From NCBI GenBank assembly GCA_002507175.1, contig DAZE01000006.1, positions 1 to 52,793 of the forward strand: a DNA stretch of 52,793 nucleotides. The letters run 5' to 3'. The notes below the pieces were generated by a model. It saw only the letters and a program-made list of their open reading frames with translations. It made no database searches and was not told the origin of the DNA. The position numbers and the translations under genes are program-made. Positions 33,741 to 42,162 of this stretch are shown piece by piece. The first letter of the stretch is position 1. Each line of letters opens with the position of its first letter. Source of the DNA: Euryarchaeota archaeon UBA558. GTDB lineage: Archaea; Thermoplasmatota; Poseidoniia; Poseidoniales; Thalassarchaeaceae.

Positions 33741-34067
33741 TTATTTTGAGGTTTCTCTCTGAACCCAGGTATGATAGTCCTCTTCAACAGAGACTTGCCA
33801 TGAAATTATCTCTGGTACCTCATTGGGATGGTTTTCCTTGAGCCATTCCACCAAATTCGATTTAGAGGACAAGGAGGTTTTCACTTGGATCGCCCATTCA
33901 GGGTTTGATGCCGTTTCTCCATTCCATTGATAGATGGAGTTAACCTTGGTAATCTTCAGGCACGCAGCGAGCCCCAGATGGATCATTTCATTGCACCAGT
34001 CGCCCACAATGGCCTGATTCAAGTGTCCGGGGAGAGTTGTCTGCAAGACGAGGATCGCGTCATTCAT
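33741..34067 (-). CDS. cutA: CutA1-type divalent-cation-tolerance protein
   Basis: A 108-residue protein of CutA length. It shows 'VLQTTLPGHLNQAIVGDWCNEMIHLGLAACLKITKV' in parts, the conserved 'SIYQWNGE', 'VKTSLSSKSNLVEWLKENHP' and 'EIISWQVSVEEDYHTWV', the typical CutA C-terminal block with the Trp/His region. CutA forms trimers with a ferredoxin-like fold and is linked to copper tolerance in bacteria, though its exact role is unsettled. It is divergent from the geranylgeranyl-reductase-family gene. Confidence 0.92.
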   Translation of the reverse strand: MNDAILVLQTTLPGHLNQAIVGDWCNEMIHLGLAACLKITKVNSIYQWNGETASNPEWAIQVKTSLSSKSNLVEWLKENHPNEVPEIISWQVSVEEDYHTWVQRETSK

Positions 34068-34149
34068 GAAGCAGCACGTACGCCTTCAGATGATCAATTA
34101 GGTGGTCAATGTTGAAGACTGGCGCCTCCATGGGTTGGCAAGGGTCATC

Positions 34150-35517
34150 ATGCAGGAGTGGACCAATCCGATCGAATCGGGACCTATCCCTGCTTCTGAT
34201 GAGGGCTATGACGTCATAGTGGTAGGTGGCGGCCCGGGTGGAGCCGCTGCTGCAGGCTATCACTCGATGGCCGGCTCCAAAGTGCTGCTTCTTGAGAAGG
34301 AGGTGTGGCCAAGGGACAAGATTTGTGGAGATGCTGTCGGTGGAAAATCACTATCCCACGTCGCTGAGTTGGGAGTAAAGTCGATGATTGAAAAGACTCC
34401 GCACTTTCGAGTTGACTCTATTGTGTTCTCCTCGTCAGACGGATCAGAAGTTCGTGTCATGCTACCGGAAGAGAGCTTCAACAGGCTGGAGGCAGGGTAC
34501 GCCCTGCCTCGAATGCAGTTTGACTACATGATGTTCAAACAAGCAACAGAGCTTGTTCTGGCGAACGATGGAGCCGTCATTCAAGACTTCTCCGTGACCG
34601 AGGTCAATGTCGAAGACCGGCCGGATGGGCCGATGATTACAGGAGTGACTGGGCACCTCGGCCCGAAAAAAGACGGTAGGACCATGAGTTTCAAGGCACC
34701 ACTTACTATTGGGGCCGCAGGGTATAATTGCCCGGTGTCAAAGAAAATCACTCAGTCCGTGTTCAATGAGCCCTTCCGTGATGATGAGCACTTCTGTGGA
34801 GGCTACAGAGAATACTGGACTGGCGTTAAGGGCTGTGAAGGTGGAACTGGTCCAATAGAGATTCATTTCATCGATGAGGTCAACCCGGGTTACTTCTGGA
34901 TCTTCCCAGTTAGTGAGGACGTCGTGAATGTTGGTGTTGGAATGGTCATCTCCGAGCAGAGGAAGCAGAAGGACATGCGATCCTCCCTGAAAAAGATGCA
35001 GAAATGGATAACAAATGAGTCGCCTAGGTTCAGTCATCGTTTCAAGAATGCACAGATGGTCGACGGTACTGGGAAGGGGTGGCAGCTGCCATTTGGATCA
35101 CCCAGGCTGAAACCCGCCTCCTTTCAACCGAGGAGGGGGGCGATGGCGGGAGCGATGTGTGTTGGTGACTCTGCCAGCTTGGTAGACCCATTCACAGGCG
35201 AAGGCATCGGCAATGCCCTCGTATCGGCAAAGATGACCGCGAAATTCTTCGATCGTAAGGAGCACACTAACGGCTTTCCGGCAGATCAAGCTGCCCACTA
35301 CATGAAGTCCCTATGGGAGGAGTTGGGGAACGAGCTGAGCAACTCTTACCGTCTTCAAGGGCTGGTGAAGAGGAAACGTCTGATGAGCTGGTTCGTCCGG
35401 AGGGCCTCCAAGAAGCCAAAAATCGGGGAAATACTGACTGAGATGATCGCAAGCAAGGAAGCTCAAGGTCAATTATACAGTAAATGGTTCCTCTTCAAGA
35501 CGATTGTATTGCCATGA
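34150..35517 (+). CDS. Geranylgeranyl-reductase-family FAD oxidoreductase
   Basis: About 455 residues from the ATG at 34150 (the frame is open to 34102). The N-terminal dinucleotide fold reads 'YDVIVVGGGPGGAAAAGYHS', followed by 'VLLLEKEVWPRDKICGDAVG', a Pro-Arg-Asp-Lys-Ile-Cys-Gly-Asp signature of the geranylgeranyl reductase family. 'GYFWIFPVSEDVVNVGVGMV' and 'AMCVGDSASLVDPFTGEGIG' complete the FAD site. In archaea this family saturates the double bonds of the isoprenoid chains of membrane lipids. That role fits but other isoprenoid substrates are possible. The gene ends 12 bases before the HAD phosphatase gene and probably shares its transcript. Confidence 0.9.
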   Translation: MQEWTNPIESGPIPASDEGYDVIVVGGGPGGAAAAGYHSMAGSKVLLLEKEVWPRDKICGDAVGGKSLSHVAELGVKSMIEKTPHFRVDSIVFSSSDGSEVRVMLPEESFNRLEAGYALPRMQFDYMMFKQATELVLANDGAVIQDFSVTEVNVEDRPDGPMITGVTGHLGPKKDGRTMSFKAPLTIGAAGYNCPVSKKITQSVFNEPFRDDEHFCGGYREYWTGVKGCEGGTGPIEIHFIDEVNPGYFWIFPVSEDVVNVGVGMVISEQRKQKDMRSSLKKMQKWITNESPRFSHRFKNAQMVDGTGKGWQLPFGSPRLKPASFQPRRGAMAGAMCVGDSASLVDPFTGEGIGNALVSAKMTAKFFDRKEHTNGFPADQAAHYMKSLWEELGNELSNSYRLQGLVKRKRLMSWFVRRASKKPKIGEILTEMIASKEAQGQLYSKWFLFKTIVLP

Positions 35518-35529
35518 GGGGTATTTTCA

Positions 35530-36312
35530 ATGGGCCTAACAACCGAAATGGCGGATATAGAGGCTGTGTTCCTCGATTTAGACGGGACGATCTACCTTGG
35601 TAGTACCTTGATTGAGGGGGCTTCGGATTTTCTGAGTCGTCTAGATGAGCGGGGAATCAAGCGGTTCTTCCTCTCCAACAACTCAAGTCGATCCGTGGCC
35701 CAGTACCTCATGAAGCTGCACAAGCTGGGGATCGTGGCCTCCGAAGATGAGGTTCTTCTGTCGACTCACGATCTGCTTCGTTGGCTCAAGTCGCAGAACA
35801 TAACTGAAACCTACCTTGTGGGTACCGAGGGAATGAGTGACATGCTCGCGTCTGCTGGAGTTTCTTGTGATAGCCAGACACCACAGGCAGTTGTATTGGG
35901 ATACGATACCGAGGTGAGTTACGAGAAATTGAGTATCGCCTCAGGACACCTCCACTCAGGCGTACCACTAGTAGCGAGTCACCCTGACATGGTATGTCCA
36001 TCTCCAACTGGTGGGCTCCCCGATGTTGGGGCCTACCTAGCTCTGTTCGAAGCTACAACGGGAGTTAGACCGATGAAGATCTGTGGGAAGCCAAGTGCCA
36101 GCATGATCACGGGAGTTTTGGATGAGTTGGGGCTCGAACCTGTAAAGTGCGCGATGATTGGAGACAGGATCTATACTGACATGGCGATGGCGCGGGCCTC
36201 CGGTGTTCATGGGGTGTTGGTGCTTTCTGGTGAGGCAACCCAAGATGACGCTGAGTCTTCAGATCTGGAGTTCAGTTTGGTTGTCCCATCGGTAGCCTCA
36301 TTGATTAATTGA
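35530..36312 (+). CDS. HAD-IIA family sugar-phosphatase-like hydrolase (NagD type)
   Basis: A 260-residue HAD hydrolase of subfamily IIA. Motif I is 'AVFLDLDGTIYLGSTLIEGA', motif II is 'RFFLSNNSSRSVAQYL', a cap domain with 'VVLGYDTEVSYEKLSIASG' follows, then the Lys in 'MKICGKPSASM' and motif IV 'CAMIGDRIYTDMAMARASG'. NagD/4-nitrophenylphosphatase relatives act on small phosphoesters such as nucleotides or sugar phosphates. ATG at 35530 is used; an ATG six codons on is an alternative. It follows the geranylgeranyl-reductase-family gene by 12 bases. Confidence 0.9.
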   Translation: MGLTTEMADIEAVFLDLDGTIYLGSTLIEGASDFLSRLDERGIKRFFLSNNSSRSVAQYLMKLHKLGIVASEDEVLLSTHDLLRWLKSQNITETYLVGTEGMSDMLASAGVSCDSQTPQAVVLGYDTEVSYEKLSIASGHLHSGVPLVASHPDMVCPSPTGGLPDVGAYLALFEATTGVRPMKICGKPSASMITGVLDELGLEPVKCAMIGDRIYTDMAMARASGVHGVLVLSGEATQDDAESSDLEFSLVVPSVASLIN

Positions 36313-36371
36313 GTAATCCTGCGAACGAATAGGGGTTTCATTCAAGTGCCTTGAACGGTCTTTGTCAGGCC

Positions 36372-37790
36372 ATGGACGATGACTGGGAGTCCATGGGTGC
36401 CGAGCGTATTAGCGAATTGCCCACTGTTAGGGAGTGGCCGAGGCTATCCAACCACACTCGCATGGTGGAGATATTCTCTGAAATGGGAGTCCTTGGGTCC
36501 GCGCCATTGCATGACGCCCTACTCAGATCATCACGGGGTTATCACTCCTTGCCCCTCCCTTCGGACATAGGAGATGTCAACATAGAGACTAGCGCACTAC
36601 GTATGCCATGGTGGAAGGACGTCTCAGTGCATCAGTCATTGCTCCCGGGTCTCTACGAGACTATCCAGGTCCTTCAAGCACTGGACATACGTCAGGGAGA
36701 TGATGTCCTGATAATTGGGCCACGAGGGAACTGGTGGACTGAGATAGCCATGCAGCTGGGGGCACGCAGAATCAGAGTCGTAGGGACCATCGAAGAACGA
36801 TTGGCTGAACTTCGATCTAGGTGGGCTTCTCTGCGGCTCGACCAAGCGGCTGAGGCCCTCGGATGCGAAATTGAATGGCGGGTAGTTGGATCCCACAGAG
36901 ACGCCCGGCCTCCAGCTGGATGGGATCGGATATTGATCACTGGAGGCTTATCTGAGGCCCCAATGTCAATCATGGAAACCATGGCGAGGGGAGGTTGTGC
37001 GATATTGCCAGTTCTCGAGGATTCCGGCACCATGCTTCAGTCTGTTAGGTGGAACGATGGGGGCTTCATGGCTCAGAGAATGGCAATCTGGAACGTAGAT
37101 CTGCTTCCTGAGGCCATAGTGGAGTGTCTTTGTTCAGATGAGGACCTGCTCCCTCCAGAGACCGAGGCTTCTAGTGATGGCTGGACGGTTGACGATGCAT
37201 GGAGGGCAGCTAACAGAGATCCCATCAGGGATAGGCTTGGCCCATTGATCCTATTGCAACTGATCCAATCTACGTGGGACTCCCTCGGGACGGGATTCAA
37301 ATCATCGGACATAGAGGGCGATGCTCGATTATGCATTGCGGAGGATCTCTTTCGCATGGGTCATGTGCTCCAGAGGTTAGGGGTCAGGGGCCTAGCAGCA
37401 GAACATCATGGTTCTTCTTTCGACATGGCCCCGTCCTCTGAGGCTGCGAGTTTCCTTGGAATGACTTTCCGGGAGGATGACATGGATTACCTCGCTTGGC
37501 AACGCAAGGCCATTGAGACGGACCCCAGATTCGGCGGCTCCTGGAATGAGATCGGTGAGGCGATGCTCAACAGAGGTGATCCTAGATTCTCAATTCAGTG
37601 GTTTCGCGGGGCGATTAACTCTGAAAAATATGGGGAGAGGGGCGTGGCTTGGACCAATCTCGCGAGAGCCCATTTGGAGCTCGGTCAGATGAATTCAGCC
37701 TTATTCGCAGCACAGGAGGCGTCAACCCTAATCCCCGAGGATGAGGATCTCCAAGAGCTGCTAGAGAGGCTCAGTGAGGACCTGACCTAG
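36372..37790 (+). CDS. Degenerate PCMT-like methyltransferase fused to TPR-like tail
   Basis: About 472 residues from the ATG at 36372 (a TTG seven codons earlier is in frame). Residues about 55-250 resemble protein-L-isoaspartate methyltransferase: 'DVSVHQSLLPGLYETIQVLQ', then a SAM-loop position reading 'DVLIIGPRGNWWTEIAMQLG', and 'GWDRILITGGLSEAPMSIME'. In true PCMTs the loop is 'LEIGTGSGY', so SAM binding here may be altered or lost. The C-terminal 110 residues look like TPR units ('FGGSWNEIGEAMLNRGDP', 'AWTNLARAHLELGQMNSALF'). A protein-recognition role is inferred; the substrate is unknown. Confidence 0.7.
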   Translation: MDDDWESMGAERISELPTVREWPRLSNHTRMVEIFSEMGVLGSAPLHDALLRSSRGYHSLPLPSDIGDVNIETSALRMPWWKDVSVHQSLLPGLYETIQVLQALDIRQGDDVLIIGPRGNWWTEIAMQLGARRIRVVGTIEERLAELRSRWASLRLDQAAEALGCEIEWRVVGSHRDARPPAGWDRILITGGLSEAPMSIMETMARGGCAILPVLEDSGTMLQSVRWNDGGFMAQRMAIWNVDLLPEAIVECLCSDEDLLPPETEASSDGWTVDDAWRAANRDPIRDRLGPLILLQLIQSTWDSLGTGFKSSDIEGDARLCIAEDLFRMGHVLQRLGVRGLAAEHHGSSFDMAPSSEAASFLGMTFREDDMDYLAWQRKAIETDPRFGGSWNEIGEAMLNRGDPRFSIQWFRGAINSEKYGERGVAWTNLARAHLELGQMNSALFAAQEASTLIPEDEDLQELLERLSEDLT

Positions 37791-37825
37791 AAAGGTTCTG
37801 AAGCGACCGACCCGCAGGAGCGGAC

Positions 37826-38860
37826 ATGTCTCGAGACAGATTGGTGGCGGTCACGGGGGCCAATGGATACATTGGCAGTCATGTTGTCAAGGTACTATTG
37901 GAGCGTGGCTTCCGAGTTAGGGCTGGGGTTCGATTGCCCCACACAGGAGAGCGGGTTCAACATCTGCAGGAAATGCCCGTTGCGAAAGGCGGCTCACTCG
38001 AAGTATTGGCCACGGATGTTCTTGATTCAAGTGACGTAAATGCACTGCTCGATGGTTGCACGGATCTGATACATACTGCTGCCACGGTGATGATTCGATC
38101 GTCTAATCCAGAGGAGAAGATCCTGAGCCCAAGTGTGGATGGAACCATGAACGTGGTATCAGCATTGGAGTTGCACCCCTCCGTTCGCAATATCATCCAC
38201 ACCTCCTCCACTGCGGCAATAAGACCGATGAAGTGGGAGAGTGGCGCGACTCTGTCTTCGGAGGTCTGGGCAGAGGATGCGACCATAGAAAACAATCCAT
38301 ATGGCCTCGCGAAGGTGTTGGCCGAACGTGAAATCAGGAAATGGCACGCTGATGTAGGCTCTAAGCAGGGAAGAACGCTGAAGACCATTCACCCTTGCAT
38401 GGTTTTCGGCCCTCCACTCAGCAGCTACCATTTGAGGGGGTCTCTGACGATCTTGATGATGCTAGCAAGGAGGAGCATACCTGCCATAATCCCGATGAAC
38501 ATCAACATAGTAGATGTTCGGGACGTGGCTGAATCTCACGTTCGGGCTCTGGACAGGGGTGAAGACGGTGGTAGATACCTAGTCACCTCAGGCTCCATGT
38601 GGATGAAGGAAGTCGTGTCCCTCCTCAGAAAGGCGTATCCTAAACATAGATGGCCCAGGATACCCATACCATACCCCCTGGCAGTGTTGGCAGCAGGAGT
38701 TCACCCTGCTGCTAGTATCTCCTGGGCAAGGACCCATCTTGGAACCGTCCTAAACTGGGACTCTCGACCGGCACAGAATGACCTTGGCATGTCATGGATG
38801 CAGCCATCTTCCTCGGTTATTGACACATTCAAGCCGATCTTCGATTCCAAGTGGTTGTAA
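37826..38860 (+). CDS. NAD(P)-dependent epimerase/dehydratase (extended SDR)
   Basis: A 344-residue extended short-chain dehydrogenase. The coenzyme loop is 'VAVTGANGYIGSHVVKVLLE', the Rossmann fold continues with 'DLIHTAATVMIRSSNP', and the catalytic pair appears as Tyr and Lys in 'NPYGLAKVLAEREIRKW' (Tyr-x3-Lys) with Ser in 'HTSSTAAI'. 'HPCMVFGPPLS' is the usual substrate-side loop. The pattern is closest to dihydroflavonol-reductase or 3-beta-HSD-like members, which reduce ketones on sterols, flavonoids or hydroxylated lipids. The substrate is unknown. The following lipoprotein gene starts at or just after its stop. Confidence 0.87.
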   Translation: MSRDRLVAVTGANGYIGSHVVKVLLERGFRVRAGVRLPHTGERVQHLQEMPVAKGGSLEVLATDVLDSSDVNALLDGCTDLIHTAATVMIRSSNPEEKILSPSVDGTMNVVSALELHPSVRNIIHTSSTAAIRPMKWESGATLSSEVWAEDATIENNPYGLAKVLAEREIRKWHADVGSKQGRTLKTIHPCMVFGPPLSSYHLRGSLTILMMLARRSIPAIIPMNINIVDVRDVAESHVRALDRGEDGGRYLVTSGSMWMKEVVSLLRKAYPKHRWPRIPIPYPLAVLAAGVHPAASISWARTHLGTVLNWDSRPAQNDLGMSWMQPSSSVIDTFKPIFDSKWL

Positions 38861-38898
38861 AGCGTACACCTCTTGAATGGCGGCGTCGTGGGACTACC

Positions 38899-40341
38899 GT
38901 GCGTCTGAGTGCGTCAGGTCTGGTATTTGTCGTATTGATGGGTAGTTTGAGTGGCTGCCTATCTTCGGATAGCAACGCAAAGACCGGGATGGGGCCCTCA
39001 TTCACAGATCCTTGTGAAAGTGGCACATCAGACACCACATGGTATCATTTCAGCAACGCGACTCCTGCGGAAACCATGACATGGTCAGCGAACATGTCAT
39101 CACCCATCTGTACGGTCGGAACCTACTATGGAATCGGTATGACAACATTCGAACCGACCATCGGTGTAACTTCCTCTGATAATCTGTACATGTCCAGTTA
39201 TGGGAATGGACCGGCAGGCTCCACTGCCATCGTCCAGTGTAGCGGATTGGTCAATATGGTAAGCTTGGAAGAGTATTCCTGCGACAATGTGTATGACGCC
39301 ATGGCCCCGGTGCCGAACAGCAACGATCCCTACGTATACGTGGATCCATGGACTGATCGAATAATGAAGTTCGACATGCATGCGCTTCTCGGCATGACTG
39401 TGGAGTGGTCTGATGATGAAGGTGGATCGTGGTTCGGTCCCTCCGTGGCAACAGGGTGGTCAGTACAGGATCACCAGACCATCGCATCATCGCCCTACCC
39501 AGCACTCGCACACCCGACTACCTGGGTCTTCTGCGTAAATGGGAACTACCCATATCCTGTGTGCTCGGCGAGCAACGATGGTGGATTGACGTGGGGTCCG
39601 GAGCTCCCAGGAACTCCTTCAGGTTGTGAGAGTGGTGGGTTGACCGGTCACATGGTCGGATCGAACAATGGTAATTTCTACAGAGGTCATAGGGGATGTA
39701 ATGGTGGCGAGGGGTACTCGATCTACCGGAGCGTGGATGGGGGGATTTCTTGGTCCGAACACCCCCTTCCGACCGAGTCCTCAGGCACCGCTGAGACTTG
39801 GAACTTTGAGGAGGCACAGGTCTTCGCCGACGAAGATGACAATGTGCACGCCATGTGGATGGGTCTCGACAACATGCCCTACTACTCCTACTCCACTGAC
39901 GAGGCGGAGACATGGAGCAACCCACTGATGATTGCGCCTCCGATAGGACTCAATGGCACTGGCTTCCCAGTCATAGCCGCTGGGGGATCCGGCCAGGTCG
40001 CAATGGGGTACATTGGAACCTACAACGGTGGCGATACGTGGAATGGGTACCTGAGTGTGATACAGGATGCCTTTTCCGATCAAGTGATGATTACCACAGT
40101 CCAGCTGAATGGACATGATGATCCATTGGAGAATAACTTCCAAGCCTGCGGCTACGAGAGGTGTGGGGGCTTCGGGGACTTCAACGACATAATCGTGGAC
40201 CAACATGGCAGGGTATGGTTTGGATTGGCCCACAACGTCGCTGGAGAAATCGGTATCTTCGGCACCTTGGCCCAAGGGCCGAACCTAAGGGGTACGGGGG
40301 GATTGGTTCCCATTCCACTCGGTGGAAACTCGACCCTGTAA
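38899..40341 (+). CDS. Secreted lipoprotein with Asp-box (BNR/sialidase-like) repeats
   Basis: About 480 residues from a GTG at 38899; the frame opens at a GTG at 38851 that overlaps the epimerase. The later start gives a signal peptide of the same size as the other lipoproteins in the window, ending in 'MGSLSGC' with Cys20. The rest is a beta-propeller-like domain with at least four Asp boxes: 'SDDEGGSWFGP', 'SNDGGLTWGPE', 'SVDGGISWSEH' and 'STDEAETWSNP'. Asp boxes occur in sialidases, glycosidases and many non-enzymatic propellers. No sialidase Arg triad is evident, so enzymatic activity is not claimed. A surface-binding or glycan-related role is inferred. Confidence 0.82.
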   Translation: MRLSASGLVFVVLMGSLSGCLSSDSNAKTGMGPSFTDPCESGTSDTTWYHFSNATPAETMTWSANMSSPICTVGTYYGIGMTTFEPTIGVTSSDNLYMSSYGNGPAGSTAIVQCSGLVNMVSLEEYSCDNVYDAMAPVPNSNDPYVYVDPWTDRIMKFDMHALLGMTVEWSDDEGGSWFGPSVATGWSVQDHQTIASSPYPALAHPTTWVFCVNGNYPYPVCSASNDGGLTWGPELPGTPSGCESGGLTGHMVGSNNGNFYRGHRGCNGGEGYSIYRSVDGGISWSEHPLPTESSGTAETWNFEEAQVFADEDDNVHAMWMGLDNMPYYSYSTDEAETWSNPLMIAPPIGLNGTGFPVIAAGGSGQVAMGYIGTYNGGDTWNGYLSVIQDAFSDQVMITTVQLNGHDDPLENNFQACGYERCGGFGDFNDIIVDQHGRVWFGLAHNVAGEIGIFGTLAQGPNLRGTGGLVPIPLGGNSTL

Positions 40342-40353
40342 GTCTTAGATCAG

Positions 40354-40619
40354 TCACCCATCTTGCTCGCTGTCAGTAGGTTCCTGAATTTCCATATGGC
40401 CTTCTGAGTTCTGATTTTCAAAGGTGTCGCTCTCTGAAAAATCACTATTTCGGAGCATGACACCCACCAAAGTCAATACCGCCAAGAGTACGAAAACGAG
40501 TCCATTGAGTAGGATAATTATGAAGGTGGTGAGAGGGCTTTCAAACCCTCAATCTTCTTTCGCATCCGTTCTAGATTGACGTCGGGGGGGTTCTTCAGAT
40601 CGATTGGTACTGAGACCAT
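40354..40619 (-). pseudogene. Possible frameshifted small membrane protein
   Basis: Two abutting minus-strand frames look like one protein. An ATG at 40619 overlaps the end of the LysE gene and encodes a polar start (VPIDLKNPPDVNLERMRKKI) that stops at 40518. In the next frame, opening near 40551, comes a membrane helix (TFIIILLNGLVFVLLAVLTL) and an acidic tail ending at 40354. Joining them needs a -1 shift near 40540, around TTTGAAAGCC. It may be a sequencing error, a genuine decayed gene, or two unrelated frames. No start codon precedes the second part, which favours the joined reading. This fills most of the 250-base gap between the two flanking genes. Confidence 0.35.
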
Positions 40620-41236
40620 GCGAATGCCAAGTAGCCGAGTGCGAAGATAATCATGGCAACACCGCACAAGGACAGTATAGACTTGTAGATGTGGCGTGGG
40701 ATGGCGTCCCTCATCCTGTGAAGCATGATGGCGATGAGGCATTTAACCAAAATAATGCCAATTATGAATGTGACAGCGTAGGCCAGTGGTGCTAGCGGAT
40801 CTAATGCCACCGCTGAGGCCATGATCGGCCCTCCGATTAAGAACCAGAAAACATAGACATTGGGATTCAGGAGGTTCGTCAACACTCCCCTCCCGAATGC
40901 CATCTTGCTAGATGCCGGCTCAAGAATGTTCGACAACGTCGGTGGCTCAATTGAGAAGCACTCGACGCCCATTTTGAACATGAACAGGGCCCCCAATATC
41001 GAGATCGGGACTAGGATAGATGGTTTGTCCACGAGTATGGAGGCGAAGAGGTAGCTAACAACGATGAGTGGCCCGTCAGTGAAGATCGGGGCGGCTGCTG
41101 TCCATATTCCCGCTCTAAGGTCGCCCGACAGGGTCTCCCTCACCACCATTGTGAGTAGTGGGCCCGGCTTGATTCCCTCGATCATCGCTAGCGTGAGTCC
41201 TGCTAGGGCGTAGGCGAGAATGAGTTCGATGTCCAT
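40595..41236 (-). CDS. LysE-family exporter, second copy
   Basis: About 213 residues from the ATG at 41236 (a GTG four codons upstream opens the frame). Six membrane helices and the LysE fold are visible: 'YALAGLTLAMIEGIKPGPLL', where the family 'PGP' is kept, 'GALFMFKMGVECFS', and 'LTNLLNPNVYVFWFLIGGP' with the conserved Asn-Pro-Asn/Trp pattern. It is diverged from the copy at 30142-30735. The substrate is unknown. It starts about 45 bases downstream of the Bax-inhibitor-1-like gene's stop. Confidence 0.88.
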   Translation of the reverse strand: MDIELILAYALAGLTLAMIEGIKPGPLLTMVVRETLSGDLRAGIWTAAAPIFTDGPLIVVSYLFASILVDKPSILVPISILGALFMFKMGVECFSIEPPTLSNILEPASSKMAFGRGVLTNLLNPNVYVFWFLIGGPIMASAVALDPLAPLAYAVTFIIGIILVKCLIAIMLHRMRDAIPRHIYKSILSLCGVAMIIFALGYLAFAWSQYQSI

Positions 41237-41281
41237 CTGAGTCACCACGGGTAGAGCGGAACATGCTGTCCGTCTTGGGCT

Positions 41282-42100
41282 TCAGCGCCTCTGTTGGAGT
41301 TTCATCAACAGATTAAGGACTTCCAAATATATCCAAATCAAAGTCACCGTCAAGCCGAATACTGCTCTCCATTCAAGCTCCTTGGGGGCTCCATTCTCTA
41401 CTCCCCTCTCGATGAAATCGAAGTCAGAGGCGAGCATTCCTGCTCCCAGCGCGATGACGAATAAGGAGAAGATGATGCCAATCGGACCGGATCCGTGGAT
41501 AAGTGGAATGCTCACCCCAAACAGCAACAGGATGAATGAGAGGAGGTACACCATCATGATTCCAAATACGGCACTGTAGAGGGCAATTCGGAAATTGTGG
41601 TTGACGTTTATGAGTCCTGATCGATATACCCCCAACATGGCCCCGAAGATCATTCCAGTGATTAGGAATGCTTGGATGGTGATGCCCTGAAAGCCGGACT
41701 CGGGGCCTCCGAAGTGCTCTATAGCGTAGGTAATTCCACCGATAAAAAGGCCTTGTGAAGTCGCATATGTTAGCACAAACAGGGGATTTGCAAACCAGCC
41801 TTGGAAGGAGGATGTAAACCAGGACAGAAATAGGATTAGGCTAAAGACGGCATTCAAAATGAAGCCGGCAAAAAACAGTGTTATTGCGACTTCTGGCTGG
41901 CCGGTGAGCCCGAGGCCCCAAATTGTCATCCCTGACGTTATGAAGAGGAGGAAGGTCACGGCGCCTTTCTCAGTCACCCCCTCTATTGTCATCCCAGGGT
42001 TCCGCACAGACGTGTTCCCGGCCTCCCACCATGGTTTGTCTGGGTAAGAGCTCTTTTGGAAGGTGGATTCGTTCAAAGCGACGTTGCCCGATCGATACAT
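41282..42100 (-). CDS. Bax-inhibitor-1/YccA-family membrane protein
   Basis: A 272-residue protein with seven membrane helices after a polar N-terminus of about 45 residues. The C-terminal block 'ASDFDFIERGVENGAPKELEW' followed by 'VFGLTVTLIWIYLEVLNLLM' is the hallmark of the BI-1/YccA group, including the Asp-rich loop that acts as a pH-sensing pair in bacterial YetJ. The family forms calcium-leak channels. The physiological role in archaea is not established. It is read toward the LysE gene. Confidence 0.9.
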   Translation of the reverse strand: MYRSGNVALNESTFQKSSYPDKPWWEAGNTSVRNPGMTIEGVTEKGAVTFLLFITSGMTIWGLGLTGQPEVAITLFFAGFILNAVFSLILFLSWFTSSFQGWFANPLFVLTYATSQGLFIGGITYAIEHFGGPESGFQGITIQAFLITGMIFGAMLGVYRSGLINVNHNFRIALYSAVFGIMMVYLLSFILLLFGVSIPLIHGSGPIGIIFSLFVIALGAGMLASDFDFIERGVENGAPKELEWRAVFGLTVTLIWIYLEVLNLLMKLQQRR

Positions 42101-42162
42101 GGTTCTCCGATAGGGAATGTATTTTCAATTACGCTGTCGATTTGTCTGGGATTTGGTTAGAT

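Noticed and set aside
30142..41236. Two LysE genes as borders of a duplicated segment
   Set aside because: The two proteins are clearly diverged and their neighbours are unrelated, so no segmental duplication is supported.
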